From positions 3,286,001 to 3,350,000 of the forward strand of contig NC_014655.1 in assembly GCF_000166395.1 (NCBI RefSeq): a stretch of DNA of 64,000 bases, read 5' to 3'. Shown here piece after piece: positions 7,448 to 16,904 of this stretch; within the stretch, counting starts at the first letter, position 1, and every line of letters starts with the position of its first letter. The notes under the pieces were generated by a model. It saw only the letters and a program-made list of their open reading frames with translations. It searched no databases and had not been told where the DNA came from. Origin of the DNA: Leadbetterella byssophila DSM 17132 (GTDB taxonomy: Bacteria > Bacteroidota > Bacteroidia > Cytophagales > Spirosomataceae). The position numbers and the translations under genes were made by a program.

Positions 7448-8724
7448 AGTAATGACTTTCTGCTTAAAGTAGCACTTCTGTCAGGACCAGTTGAAACGTA
7501 TGTAATTGCTGTATTTAACTCTTTTTCAAGGAAGGCAGTGTAATCCTTCAGGGCTTGAGGCATTTGCTCAAAATCCTGGATACCTTCTAAGGATTGCTTC
7601 CATCCTGGTAAAGTTTTGTATACTGGCTTCAATGTGATATCTGTCATATCATACGGAAGTTCATCTGTGATGGTGCCATCAGGAAGTTCGTAATGCGTAC
7701 ATACCTTGATTTCGTCAAAGATGTTCAGTACATCCACCTTCATCATGACTAATTGGGTTACCCCATTTAACATGATAGAATACTTTAAAGTAGGTAGGTC
7801 AATCCATCCGCACCTTCTAGGACGTCCTGTGGTACTTCCGAATTCTCTACCTTCCTGACGCATGCGTTCTCCCGTTTCGTCTAGTAATTCCGTAGGGAAA
7901 GGACCAGAACCCACACGAGTACAGTATGCTTTAAATATACCGTAGACTTCTGCAATTTTTGAAGGAGATACCCCAAGACCGGAGCAAACCCCTGAAGCAG
8001 TTGTGTTTGAGCTGGTTACAAATGGATAAGAACCGAAGTCTATATCCAAAAGAGACCCTTGAGCTCCTTCTGCTAATACTCTGGTACCTTCTTCAGCAAG
8101 CTTCTTGTTGATCAGATATTCACTTTCTACCAAATTGAATTTCTTGATGAATTCAAGTGCTTCGAAGAATTCTTTTTCTGCTGCTTCTAGATCATATTCA
8201 AACTGATAGAAATCTAGCATTCTTTTATGCGTTTCTACAAGCTTGTTGTATTTCGCTTGAAATCCTTCTGACAGTGCATCTCCCAAGCGCAATCCCTGTC
8301 TTGAGATCTTATCAGCATAAGTAGGTCCAATACCTTTCAGAGTCGAACCGATTTTAGCCTCAGCTTTAGCCTTCTCAGAGGCTGCATCTAGCAGTCGGTG
8401 AGTAGGTATGATGATCGCTGTTTTCTTAGAGATATATAAAGTCTTGCTGAAATCAATTTGGTACGGCGCTAAAGCTTCAATCTCTTTTTTGAAGATGATT
8501 GGATCTAAAACAACTCCATTACCGATAATATTGATGCTTTCAGGACGAAATATTCCAGAGGGAATCTGATGCAAAACATGCTTTTTTCCTTCAAATTCAA
8601 GGGTATGACCTGCATTTGGTCCACCTTGAAAACGGGCTACAACTTTGTATTGGGGTGCCAATACATCCACAATCTTCCCTTTACCTTCATCTCCCCATTG
8701 AAGGCCTAGTAGAATATCAACCAT
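7444..8724 (-). CDS. purA: adenylosuccinate synthase
   Basis: This 426-residue cytoplasmic enzyme condenses IMP and aspartate with GTP to form adenylosuccinate in AMP synthesis. The phosphate loop GLQWGDEGKGK lies at residues 7-17. GPTYADK, EGAQGSLLDIDFGSYPFVTSS and TGRPRRCGWID follow in canonical order. It lies 21 bases after the Fur/PerR-type regulator in the same direction. The partner enzyme purB is also in this window, in a separate unit at 51631-52974. Confidence 0.98.
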   Translation of the reverse strand: MVDILLGLQWGDEGKGKIVDVLAPQYKVVARFQGGPNAGHTLEFEGKKHVLHQIPSGIFRPESINIIGNGVVLDPIIFKKEIEALAPYQIDFSKTLYISKKTAIIIPTHRLLDAASEKAKAEAKIGSTLKGIGPTYADKISRQGLRLGDALSEGFQAKYNKLVETHKRMLDFYQFEYDLEAAEKEFFEALEFIKKFNLVESEYLINKKLAEEGTRVLAEGAQGSLLDIDFGSYPFVTSSNTTASGVCSGLGVSPSKIAEVYGIFKAYCTRVGSGPFPTELLDETGERMRQEGREFGSTTGRPRRCGWIDLPTLKYSIMLNGVTQLVMMKVDVLNIFDEIKVCTHYELPDGTITDELPYDMTDITLKPVYKTLPGWKQSLEGIQDFEQMPQALKDYTAFLEKELNTAITYVSTGPDRSATLSRKSLL

Positions 8725-8745
8725 TTTTTAAACTAGTTATTTTGA

Positions 8746-9213
8746 TTATTTGCCAATTTTGTTTTCACACTCCGTATTTCGGCAAGAGCCGTAAAAAATC
8801 AAAGAGTGATGTAAGACGTTGAAATTCAGGTGGTCACCCACCATGTTTTGAATGGATTGAACCCTTGGGTCACAAAATTCCAAAACTTTGTTGCAATCTA
8901 GGCAAATTAAATGGTCATGTTGCTTAAAACCATAGGATTTTTCATACTGAGCCAAGTTTCTGCCGAATTGATGTTTTGCAACAAGGTCACATTCTACTAA
9001 TAGGTCTAGGGTATTATAAACCGTGGCTCTACTGACCTGATATTTCTTGTTTTTCATAGAAATATATAGATCTTCCACGTCGAAATGATCGTCACGACTA
9101 TAAATCTCCTCTAAGATGGCGTAACGCTCAGGAGTCTTTCTTAGTTGTTTACTTTCCAGGTATGCCGTAAAAATCTGCTTTACCGCTTGAATATTACTTT
9201 TTTCAGCGATCAT
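8746..9213 (-). CDS. Fur/PerR-family metal-dependent repressor
   Basis: This 155-residue Fur-superfamily regulator has an N-terminal winged helix (about 15-90, with [15 protein letters not shown] as recognition region). The C-terminal dimerisation/metal domain contains [17 protein letters not shown] and CRNTEC, giving two Cys pairs (CLDC and C....C) for structural zinc. Whether it senses iron (Fur) or peroxide (PerR) cannot be settled by reading. A 9-bp-arm inverted repeat lies 44 bases upstream of its ATG, near its own -7 element, which suggests autoregulation. It precedes purA by 21 bases. Confidence 0.88.
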   Translation of the reverse strand: MIAEKSNIQAVKQIFTAYLESKQLRKTPERYAILEEIYSRDDHFDVEDLYISMKNKKYQVSRATVYNTLDLLVECDLVAKHQFGRNLAQYEKSYGFKQHDHLICLDCNKVLEFCDPRVQSIQNMVGDHLNFNVLHHSLIFYGSCRNTECENKIGK

Positions 9214-9235
9214 GTGTTCAAATAAAATGATCTTA

Positions 9236-9243
9236 CAAAGGTA
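9236..9243 (-). promoter_or_regulatory. -7 element of the Fur/PerR gene promoter
   Basis: The minus strand reads TACCTTTG, an exact TAnnTTTG match 22 bases before the ATG at 9213. No clear TTG -33 element is seen. The inverted repeat at 9257-9283 covers the place where it would lie. Confidence 0.5.
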
Positions 9244-9256
9244 ATAATTAAGTACT

Positions 9257-9283
9257 TAGAATTGATCTAAATATTCAATTCTA
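9257..9283. promoter_or_regulatory. inverted repeat, candidate Fur/PerR operator
   Basis: TAGAATTGA (9257-9265) and TCAATTCTA (9275-9283) are perfect inverted arms separated by 9 bases. Within it TTAGAATTGATCTAA (9256-9270) resembles the 7-1-7 PerR/Fur box form. It lies 13 bases upstream of the -7 element, so a bound repressor would block RNA polymerase. Autoregulation is inferred from position. Confidence 0.6.
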
Positions 9284-9310
9284 TTGATTTTCAGTCTTAC
9301 AATGAAGGTT

Positions 9311-9808
9311 TTAAAATTTGAGCTTTATTCCCATTTGACCGCTCGCTTGTAAGCCTAATTCTGCCTGAGCGGCATCGTGTTTTTTCTTTAAATTAAACAG
9401 GTGAACAGATTTTACACGCTTGTCATTTCCCCATTCCATCAGACAAATTCCTGCCGCCACAAGACCTACGCCTCCAATCAATTCTGCAACCGGCCTTTTA
9501 TAATAAGTGTATTGAACCTGATCAATAATGGTGGTTTGTTTTGTGCCAATCAAGGCATGGGCCGTGGCGGCTAAACCTACCACTGTGATACCTGCTCCCA
9601 CCGGAGTCATGATTCTGCTCTCTTTGAATTGTTTCTCCCCGTCATAAGCCTTGTTCTTTGCAAAAAGATTCAGCAGCCCGAAGCTGTTCATCACTTTGCC
9701 GTTTTGGGTGATCTTTGAGGTAAATATCTTGCGTTCAACTTGCAAAGTATCCTGAGCTGAGGCAGTCTTTGCTAGGGCAAAAACTAAGATTAAGAGCAGA
9801 TTCTTCAT
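9311..9808 (-). CDS. exported hypothetical protein with two hydrophobic segments
   Basis: This 165-residue protein starts at ATG 9808, giving MKNLLLILVFALAKTASAQ, a clean signal peptide. A longer frame from 9835 would put nine residues before the signal and overlap the rsh gene. Two glycine-rich hydrophobic stretches (about 68-86 and 108-125) follow. The C-terminus ends GIKLKF, a beta-like aromatic end as in many outer-membrane proteins. No family is recognised. It begins 1 base after the rsh stop, so it is probably cotranscribed with rsh. Confidence 0.65.
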   Translation of the reverse strand: MKNLLLILVFALAKTASAQDTLQVERKIFTSKITQNGKVMNSFGLLNLFAKNKAYDGEKQFKESRIMTPVGAGITVVGLAATAHALIGTKQTTIIDQVQYTYYKRPVAELIGGVGLVAAGICLMEWGNDKRVKSVHLFNLKKKHDAAQAELGLQASGQMGIKLKF

Positions 9809-9809
9809 T

Positions 9810-12062
9810 TTATATCGCTTCGTCCCTTGAAACATTGCTTACTCCTTCGATGCCTTCTAGGCGATGCAGCAATTCATCCAGGTGTTTAGTGTCAAATACG
9901 TAAACTTTAATTTTTCCTTCAAATATACCATCAAAAGTTTCTACAGAGATACCTCTCATGTTGATGTGTAGCTCATTTGAGATCACTTTAGAGATATCCT
10001 GAATTAAACCTACCCGGTCTATACCATTTAATTTGATGGTTACCAGATAAGATTTCTCAATCTGACTTGCCCAACGCGCCTTGATTACACGGTTCCCATA
10101 ATTAGAAAGCAACTGGTTAGCGTTCGGACAAGAGTTTCTATGGATCTTGATCCCTTCGTTTATGGTTAAGAACCCGAACACTTCATCGCCAGGTATAGGA
10201 CTACAGCAGCGTGCTAGAGTATAGTCAATTTGCTGCATATCATCACCGATCAGCAAGGTGTCATTGCCCTGAACTTTTTTGTATTCTCTTTCAAAACTTT
10301 TGGCATCCTTGAATGCTTTTTCATCCAGCTCAATCTTTTTCTGTTTGTTAGCAAGGATTTCTTTGTCCTTCTTGAATCTGGAGATTTCATCTGGAAGGTT
10401 ATGTCCTTTACCAAATGCATAGAAAAGGTCATTGTAATCTTTCTTGTTGAAGTATGCCCGAAGTTGATTGATGGTTTCCAGGTTATTTTCCAGGCCTAGA
10501 TTTTTCAACTTCTTAGCTATGATGTCTTTCCCTTCTGTGATGTATCCTTTATTTGACTCTTTTAAAAGGTCCTTAATTCTGGCTTTCGCTTTTGAGGTAA
10601 CTACAAATCTCAACCAATCTTCCGAAGGTTTTTGATTTTTGGTAGTTAGGATCTCAACTTGGTCTCCACTTTGTAGTACATGGCTTATTGGCATCAGGGT
10701 GCCGTTAACTTTACCGGCTGTACATTTCTTTCCTATTTCTGTGTGGATATCAAAAGCAAAATCCAGGACAGTAGCCCCTTTTCTCAAAACTTTTAGGTCT
10801 CCTTTTGGAGTGAAAATAAAGATCTCCTCCGTGTATAGGTTACTTTGGAAGTCTTCGATGAACTCTATGGCAGAAGAATCTCCACTCTCTAAGGTATCTC
10901 TAACTTGGTTGATCCATTGATCTAGAGGTTTGTCTAAAGAAGTGCTATTGCCTTTGTATTTCCAGTGAGCTGCGTAACCTTTTTCTGCAATCTCATCCAT
11001 TCTTTCCGTACGGATTTGGACTTCAACCCATACCCCAGCATTACTCATTACCGTAGTATGAAGAGATTCGTAGCCGTTAGCTCTAGGAGTGGATATCCAG
11101 TCTTTCAGACGGTCAGGGTTAGGGCGGTATTCATCAGTGACAATGGAGTAAGCTTGCCAACACGCCGCTTTTTCCTTCTCCTTCTCGTCTGCAGGAATTC
11201 CTTTAAGGATAATCCGGATAGCAAAGAGGTCATAAATGCCTTCAAAAGGTACGTTACTCTTTTGGAGTTTCTTCCAGATGGAGTAGATGTGTTTTGGTCT
11301 ACCCTTGATATAAAAATCTAGACCTGCTTCTTCCAGTCGCTTTTTGATAGGCTTCATGAAGTTATCAATCAGTCGCTTCCTGGAAGTCTTACTGGAACTT
11401 AGTTTATTTTGGATGTCCTGAAAATCTTCGGGATGGGTATATTTCAGGTAGAGGTCTTCCAGTTCTGATTTGATTTGATACAAACCTAATCTATGAGCTA
11501 AAGGGGCGTAGATGTAGATGGTTTCGTTAGATATCTTCAACTGAGAGTTCTTAGCCATAGAGTCTAAGGTTCTCATATTATGGAGTCGGTCAGCTAACTT
11601 AATCAGGATTACCCTTACGTCTGTAGAAAGGGTAAGTAACATCTTACGAAAATTCTCAGCCTGGGCACTTTGGGTTTGCTCAAAACTTCCACCTATTTTC
11701 GTTAAACCATCGATGATTTGAGCCACCTTCGGACTAAAATCTTTCTCAATTTCTTTTAAGGTGATGGAGGTGTCTTCTACTACGTCATGGAGTAAAGCGC
11801 AGACTATAGAGGTAGGACCTAAGCCTATTTCTTCCACGCATATTAAAGCTACTTCTAAAGGATGATAGATGTAAGGTTCTCCTGATTTTCTTCTCATCTC
11901 TTTGTGAGCTTCCATACTGACAGATAATGCCTTTCTGATCATTTTGGCATCTCCTTCTTTGATCAGTTCTTTTGCTGCGCGGAGTATCTTACGATAACGT
12001 TTGGCGATTTCTTTTTTCTCCTGTTCAGAGTAGTATTCCGTAGTTACAGTTTCTGCACTCAT
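9810..12062 (-). CDS. rsh: bifunctional (p)ppGpp synthetase/hydrolase (RelA/SpoT homolog)
   Basis: This 750-residue stringent-response enzyme makes and degrades (p)ppGpp. The N-terminal HD hydrolase domain keeps HD at residues 92-93 in ALLHDVVEDT, so hydrolysis should be active. The synthetase domain follows (about 240-370, with GRPKHIYSIWKKL and GYESLHTTV). Then come a TGS domain (about 405-465, IFIFTPKGDLKVL), a linker with conserved RCCSPIPGD, and a C-terminal ACT domain (about 675-748). Architecture and length match full-length Rel/SpoT. A possible minus-strand -7 element TATTTTTG lies at 12092-12099. Confidence 0.97.
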   Translation of the reverse strand: MSAETVTTEYYSEQEKKEIAKRYRKILRAAKELIKEGDAKMIRKALSVSMEAHKEMRRKSGEPYIYHPLEVALICVEEIGLGPTSIVCALLHDVVEDTSITLKEIEKDFSPKVAQIIDGLTKIGGSFEQTQSAQAENFRKMLLTLSTDVRVILIKLADRLHNMRTLDSMAKNSQLKISNETIYIYAPLAHRLGLYQIKSELEDLYLKYTHPEDFQDIQNKLSSSKTSRKRLIDNFMKPIKKRLEEAGLDFYIKGRPKHIYSIWKKLQKSNVPFEGIYDLFAIRIILKGIPADEKEKEKAACWQAYSIVTDEYRPNPDRLKDWISTPRANGYESLHTTVMSNAGVWVEVQIRTERMDEIAEKGYAAHWKYKGNSTSLDKPLDQWINQVRDTLESGDSSAIEFIEDFQSNLYTEEIFIFTPKGDLKVLRKGATVLDFAFDIHTEIGKKCTAGKVNGTLMPISHVLQSGDQVEILTTKNQKPSEDWLRFVVTSKAKARIKDLLKESNKGYITEGKDIIAKKLKNLGLENNLETINQLRAYFNKKDYNDLFYAFGKGHNLPDEISRFKKDKEILANKQKKIELDEKAFKDAKSFEREYKKVQGNDTLLIGDDMQQIDYTLARCCSPIPGDEVFGFLTINEGIKIHRNSCPNANQLLSNYGNRVIKARWASQIEKSYLVTIKLNGIDRVGLIQDISKVISNELHINMRGISVETFDGIFEGKIKVYVFDTKHLDELLHRLEGIEGVSNVSRDEAI

Positions 12063-12189
12063 ATCCTCACCTTATATTGGATTCTAATCTACAAAAATAC
12101 TGAAAAAAATGGCAAGATTGGGCAGGAATTTCTGTACTTACATTATAAGGATTTAAGGGGACTATGGTAGAAAGGGTAGTTTTAATGTC

Positions 12190-12197
12190 TAAATTTG
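12190..12197 (+). promoter_or_regulatory. possible -7 element upstream of gldB
   Basis: TAAATTTG matches TAnnTTTG and lies 21 bases before the gldB ATG. No good -33 element is present at normal spacing. The 156-base gap between rsh and gldB otherwise shows nothing notable. Confidence 0.4.
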
Positions 12198-12218
12198 TAG
12201 CACGAAGTATCAGAAAGA

Positions 12219-13169
12219 ATGAGATATTTGATTATCTGTCTATGTTTTTTTGTCATAGTAGGGTGTAAAGAAAAGGTAGCTCCTTACACTATTGAGCGTT
12301 TTGACCAACAATTGATGGGGGTTAAATCTGAATCCGAATTGCAAAAGCTATTAAGCCAAAATGAAGACATTACGGAAGTGTTATTAGGCTCCACTTCTGA
12401 AGATACGGCATTGGTAAATGGACTATTTCATATGGTTCAACACGCAGATGCCCGTAAGTTTTATGAAGAAACTTTAAAGACATTTGGAGACTTATCCGCC
12501 TTGGAAGAAAGTTTTGGGATAGCATTTTCAGAAATCAAAAAACTTTATCCGGAATTTAAATCTCCTAGGGTAGTAGCGGCATTCACGGGTCTGCAAAATG
12601 ATTTAGTGGTGACGGATTCTCTGGTAGTGATTTCATTGGAGGCGTTTATTGGTCCTAAAGCATCTTACAAATTAGATGAGCCTCAATATATTTTGAGGAG
12701 ATACGCTCCGGAGTATATTGTTCCTACGGTAGTTCGTATGCTTTCCAATCAATTCAATACCATAGACTTCTCTAGGGAGACATTTACTACAGACATGATC
12801 TTCTTTGGTAAATCTCTGGAGTTCAGTAGAGCCGTATTACCTCATGTGGAAGATTCTTTGATTATAGGTTATACCAATAGAGAAATGCAGATGGCCTATG
12901 AAAACCAGGAGGTTATTTGGGCTCACGTACTTGACCGGGAATTGTTAAATCAGGAAAATCCTGCTATTCGAGCTAAATACTTTGGAGAAAGGCCTTATGT
13001 AGGTGAAATTGGGCCGGATTGTCCGGGAAGAGTAGGCCAATGGCTTGGCTTAAGAGTAGTTGAATTATATAGAAAAGAAAATCCCAAAGTGACCTTGCAG
13101 GAATTAATGGCTAATGCTGATGCGGAAGCCATTTTGAGAGGTTCGAAATACAGAGGGCAAAAAGACTAA
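12219..13169 (+). CDS. gldB: gliding motility lipoprotein GldB
   Basis: This 316-residue lipoprotein has a signal peptide with lipobox IVGC (acylated C16). The C-terminal part matches GldB, one of the core Gld proteins required for gliding in Bacteroidota: GPDCPGRVGQWLGLRVV (about 264-280), TLQELMANADAEAILRGSKY (about 290-309). A central region with HVEDSLIIGYTNREMQM fits the same family. GldB-type genes also occur in non-gliding members, so motility itself is not proven. The ABC exporter gene starts 3 bases after its stop. Confidence 0.9.
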   Translation: MRYLIICLCFFVIVGCKEKVAPYTIERFDQQLMGVKSESELQKLLSQNEDITEVLLGSTSEDTALVNGLFHMVQHADARKFYEETLKTFGDLSALEESFGIAFSEIKKLYPEFKSPRVVAAFTGLQNDLVVTDSLVVISLEAFIGPKASYKLDEPQYILRRYAPEYIVPTVVRMLSNQFNTIDFSRETFTTDMIFFGKSLEFSRAVLPHVEDSLIIGYTNREMQMAYENQEVIWAHVLDRELLNQENPAIRAKYFGERPYVGEIGPDCPGRVGQWLGLRVVELYRKENPKVTLQELMANADAEAILRGSKYRGQKD

Positions 13170-13172
13170 TAA

Positions 13173-14936
13173 ATGAAGTTTAATTTTTCCGGCTTCAAAG
13201 AAACATTAAAGCTTTTTAAGTTTCTGGTTCCCTATAAAGCACAATATGCTGTAGGGATTGTGATGCTTATTCTGTCTACCCTGACCACCTTGACTTTTCC
13301 TGTTTTAGTAGGGGAAATGACGAAGGTGCTCGAACGAAAATCTGAATTTTCCCTGAATGAAGTTGCCTTGATTTTTGCTTGTATACTACTTGCTCAGGGT
13401 ATATTTTCATACTTCAGGGTACTTTATTTTTCCAGAGTGAGTGAAAAGGCTACAGCAGATATTAGGACCTTGCTCTATAAAAAGATGATTTCATCCCCCC
13501 TTTCTTTTTTTGAAAGTAATAGAGTGGGAGATTTGATCAGTAGGTTAGCATCAGATGTATCTGTGATTCAAAACGTGTTAACTACTACCGTGGCGGAGTT
13601 GTTCCGACAAGTAGCAACCTTGGTTTTGGGCTTAACCTATCTCTTTTTTGTGTCTTGGAAGCTGACGGTTTTTATGCTGGCTACTTTCCCTATTACCATC
13701 CTAGCAGCTATGGTTTTTGGAAGGTTTGTGCGAAGGATGGCTAGAAAAGTGCAGGCCGTATTAGCGGAAGCGAATATTATTGTGGATGAGAGTTTTCAAT
13801 CCATAGCCGCTGTAAAGGCCTATACCAATGAAGACCTAGAGTATAGCAGGTATTCCGGAAAAATAGGGCAAGTGGTTCAGCTCTCTATCAAGTTGGCTAA
13901 ATACAGAGGGGTATTTATTTCTTTCTTTGTAGTAGGTTTATTTGGAGGGATATGTTTGGTGATTTGGTATGGTGGAAATCTGGTTTTGGAAGGACATCTC
14001 ATACTGTCTAATCTGGTTTCATTCCTTTTGCAGTCCTTATTCATTGCGGGCTCATTAGCCGGATTAGGGGAGATCTATGCTAGTATCCAAAGATCTATTG
14101 GAGCTTCAGAAAGAATATTTGAGATTTTGGAAGATCAGGATGAGATCCAATGGACTAATTCAAAGAACGGTAAAAAATTAGAAGGTGAAGTACATTTCAA
14201 GGATATTGAATTTGCTTATCCCAGCCGACCGGATGTGACGGTATTAAAGAACATAGATATACATATTCCTAAAGGTCAAAAGATAGCATTAGTGGGTCAT
14301 TCCGGGGCAGGGAAATCTACATTGGTGCAGTTGCTCATGCGCTTTTACGACCTACAGCACGGTCAGATTTTGATGGATGGGGAAGATGGTGCTCAGATGG
14401 ATATTCGTCAGTTGAGAAGTAATATAGCCATAGTGCCACAGGAGGTTTTGCTTTTCGGGGGATCTATAAGGGAGAATATTGCTTATGGTAAACCTGGGGC
14501 TACTTATGATGAGGTAATTGATGCTGCGAGGAGAGCCAATGCCCTGGAATTTATTGATCGATTCCCTGAAGGTATGGATACTTTAGTAGGAGAGAGGGGA
14601 GTGAAGCTTTCAGGAGGTCAAAAACAGAGGATAGCTATAGCGAGAGCCATTTTAAAAGATCCTGCCATCCTGGTTTTAGATGAAGCTACTAGTGCTTTGG
14701 ATTCCCAGTCGGAAGTGCTGATCCAAGAGGCCATGCTAGAGTTAATGAAGGACAGGACTTCCATCGTTATTGCTCATAGGTTAGCTACGATCCAGCACGT
14801 GGATAAGATTTATGTACTGAATCATGGAGAGGTAGTGGAATCCGGAACTCATGATGAATTGTTGTCTTATCCTGAGGGAATCTATGCGAACTTGGTTAAA
14901 TTGCAGTTTAACGCACTCACGGCGAAAGAGATATGA
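13173..14936 (+). CDS. ABC transporter, fused permease/ATPase (MsbA-like exporter)
   Basis: This 587-residue half-transporter is expected to work as a homodimer in the inner membrane. The transmembrane domain with about six helices covers residues 20-310. The nucleotide-binding domain has Walker A GHSGAGKS (375-382), signature LSGGQKQR (about 483-490), Walker B ILVLDEATS (D503, E504) and the switch histidine in IAHRLAT. MsbA-like lipid or drug export is the nearest assignment; the substrate cannot be read. The stop overlaps the next Fur-family gene by 4 bases (ATGA). Confidence 0.92.
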   Translation: MKFNFSGFKETLKLFKFLVPYKAQYAVGIVMLILSTLTTLTFPVLVGEMTKVLERKSEFSLNEVALIFACILLAQGIFSYFRVLYFSRVSEKATADIRTLLYKKMISSPLSFFESNRVGDLISRLASDVSVIQNVLTTTVAELFRQVATLVLGLTYLFFVSWKLTVFMLATFPITILAAMVFGRFVRRMARKVQAVLAEANIIVDESFQSIAAVKAYTNEDLEYSRYSGKIGQVVQLSIKLAKYRGVFISFFVVGLFGGICLVIWYGGNLVLEGHLILSNLVSFLLQSLFIAGSLAGLGEIYASIQRSIGASERIFEILEDQDEIQWTNSKNGKKLEGEVHFKDIEFAYPSRPDVTVLKNIDIHIPKGQKIALVGHSGAGKSTLVQLLMRFYDLQHGQILMDGEDGAQMDIRQLRSNIAIVPQEVLLFGGSIRENIAYGKPGATYDEVIDAARRANALEFIDRFPEGMDTLVGERGVKLSGGQKQRIAIARAILKDPAILVLDEATSALDSQSEVLIQEAMLELMKDRTSIVIAHRLATIQHVDKIYVLNHGEVVESGTHDELLSYPEGIYANLVKLQFNALTAKEI

Positions 14937-15346
14937 ATTCTAACTCACATATTTTAAGAGATAATGGCCTGAGGGTAACAGAGACTCGTCAGGTGATATT
15001 AGATAAGTTTCAAGAGCGTCAGTCGGCTATATCCCAAAGCGATATAGAGGCGGATCTTGGAGCGGATATAGATAGAGTGACGGTTTATAGAACTTTGAAG
15101 ACTTTTGTAGAAAGGGGGATTATTCATAAGATCCTGGATGACAAAGGAGGAGTGAAGTATGCCATGTGTAAAGAGTCTTGTGCGCACGGGGATCATCACC
15201 ATGATCATTTGCATTTCAAATGCTCCGTATGTCAGGAGACTACTTGTTTAGAAAAACACTTGATACCAAAGATGCAATTGCCGGAGGGGTATCAGCAAGA
15301 AGAAGTTAATATATTGGTTCAGGGCATTTGTCCTAATTGTAAGTAG
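14933..15346 (+). CDS. Fur-family regulator, possibly zinc-responsive
   Basis: This 137-residue Fur-superfamily protein has an N-terminal winged helix with RVTVYRTLKTFVERGII. The metal domain contains the His-rich run HGDHHHDHLHFKC, then CSVC and a C-terminal CPNC. Two CxxC pairs form the structural zinc site. The His-rich loop and compact size suggest a Zur-like sensor, but this is an inference. It is coupled to the ABC exporter through ATGA and followed 3 bases later by engB. It is distinct from the Fur/PerR protein at 8746-9213. Confidence 0.85.
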   Translation: MNSNSHILRDNGLRVTETRQVILDKFQERQSAISQSDIEADLGADIDRVTVYRTLKTFVERGIIHKILDDKGGVKYAMCKESCAHGDHHHDHLHFKCSVCQETTCLEKHLIPKMQLPEGYQQEEVNILVQGICPNCK

Positions 15347-15349
15347 ATT

Positions 15350-15952
15350 ATGTATCAAATTAGAAGTGCTGTTTTCAGCAAAAGTTCCGCTAAGATCGAC
15401 CAATGTCCTCAGGATAATTTGCCGGAAATTGCGTTCATTGGAAGGTCCAATGTGGGGAAATCTTCCCTTATTAATATGTTGACAGGTGTAAAGAACCTGG
15501 CTAAGACATCATCTACTCCGGGAAAAACTCAATTGATCAATCATTATTTGGTTGATAATGCATGGTATTTAGTTGACTTACCCGGTTATGGTTATGCGAA
15601 AGTACCCATGTCAGAGAAAGCGAAATGGGAGAAGATGACTTGGGATTATTTGTTGGATAGAAAGACCTTATTATATGTCTTTGTACTAGTAGATATTCGG
15701 ATAAAACCGCAAAAAAGCGATTTAGATTTCATTCGGAAATTGGGTGAAAATGGTATTGCCATAAAGATAGTTTTTACGAAGGAAGATAAAGTAAAGACCA
15801 TGGAAGGGCAGAGAAACATAATGGCATTTCTGGAAGCTCTAAAAGAGGATTGGGATATTCTTCCTGAATATTTTGTGACTTCTTCTGAAAAGAGAAGTGG
15901 AAAAGTAGAGATGCTGGGACTTATTGAAGAGATTGTATTCAATAGTTTTTAA
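15350..15952 (+). CDS. engB: ribosome biogenesis GTP-binding protein EngB/YsxC
   Basis: This 200-residue TRAFAC GTPase is needed for late assembly of the large ribosomal subunit. The G1 loop GRSNVGKSS (about 32-40), G2 region SSTPGKTQLINHY, G3 DLPGYGYA and G4 TKEDK are all in place. Length is typical for EngB. It starts 3 bases after the Fur-family gene. Confidence 0.96.
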   Translation: MYQIRSAVFSKSSAKIDQCPQDNLPEIAFIGRSNVGKSSLINMLTGVKNLAKTSSTPGKTQLINHYLVDNAWYLVDLPGYGYAKVPMSEKAKWEKMTWDYLLDRKTLLYVFVLVDIRIKPQKSDLDFIRKLGENGIAIKIVFTKEDKVKTMEGQRNIMAFLEALKEDWDILPEYFVTSSEKRSGKVEMLGLIEEIVFNSF

Positions 15953-15995
15953 AATTTTTTAATATATATTTGTGATCTACAGTAATAACTAAAGA

Positions 15996-16904
15996 ATGGC
16001 AACGGAATACCTGGGGATAGACATTGGCGGAACAAACGTGAAAATGGGCATAGTAGACGCCACCAACGGTAATATTAAGAATTTTTATAGTCACGAAACC
16101 AGTTCATGGCGTGCTTCCGGGCACTTTGTAGAGCGATTAGGAGATGCTATAGTTCTGCAGCTAAAGGAAAATCCTGATGTTAAGAAAGTGGGGATCGGTG
16201 TTCCTGGTTTAATTTCAAGAGATCGAAATACCTTGATTGAAATTACCGCTATTCCTGAGACCAATGGTATTCATATTATTCCTGTTTTAAAGGAGAGATT
16301 TCCAGATCATGAATTCTTCCTGGAAAATGATGCAAATGCTGCAGCTTTAGGTGAATATTATTTTGGAGAAGAGAAACTACCGGAAGATTATATTTTTGTG
16401 ACCTTAGGCACAGGGGTAGGCGGTGCAGCCATTATTGATAAGCAAGTATTCAAAGGAGGTGGCGGAAACGCTATGGAGCCGGGTCATATGCCTTCTGAGA
16501 ACGGAAAAGTTTTGGAAAGGATCATTGGCAAGAATGAGCTTTTAGATATGGCTAATGAGATGCGTGCAGCATTTGAAGGTGAAACAAAACTTCCTGCTGA
16601 CGGTACCATTTCTACCACGGGATTAGTGGCAGCTGCTTCGGAAGGAGACGAGCTTGCTTTACAGATCTTTGACCGGGTAGGTGGTCTGCTTGGTGATGGT
16701 CTAGTGAGCATGATACGTATATTAGATATTACTACGGTACTTATTGGAGGCGGTTTGTCAGCTTCCTTTGATTATATATTACCCGCTATTCAGCGTCAAT
16801 TGAAGTATTGGTTAACTCCTTATTACGTAAAAACTTTAGATATTCGGAGAGCTACATTAGCAAATGACGCGGGACTTTTAGGCGCGGCTAGCTTATGCTT
16901 CTAA
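15996..16904 (+). CDS. ROK-family sugar kinase (glucokinase-like)
   Basis: This 302-residue ROK kinase probably phosphorylates glucose or a related sugar with ATP. The ATP-binding DIGGTNVKMGIVD motif lies at residues 8-20, the sugar-binding ENDANAAALGEYYFG at about 109-123, and the phosphate motif GTGVGGAAI follows. The ROK zinc motif CxCGxxGCxE is absent: the corresponding segment keeps EPGHM and then runs directly to KVLERI. That fits a non-zinc ROK subgroup and leaves the substrate uncertain. A -7-like TATATTTG lies at 15965-15972. Its end overlaps tadA by 10 bases. Confidence 0.85.
   Translation: MATEYLGIDIGGTNVKMGIVDATNGNIKNFYSHETSSWRASGHFVERLGDAIVLQLKENPDVKKVGIGVPGLISRDRNTLIEITAIPETNGIHIIPVLKERFPDHEFFLENDANAAALGEYYFGEEKLPEDYIFVTLGTGVGGAAIIDKQVFKGGGGNAMEPGHMPSENGKVLERIIGKNELLDMANEMRAAFEGETKLPADGTISTTGLVAAASEGDELALQIFDRVGGLLGDGLVSMIRILDITTVLIGGGLSASFDYILPAIQRQLKYWLTPYYVKTLDIRRATLANDAGLLGAASLCF

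Noticed and set aside
9835-9835. ATG at 9835 as the start of the exported protein at 9311-9808
   Set aside because: It puts nine polar residues before the signal peptide and overlaps the rsh end; 9808 is better.
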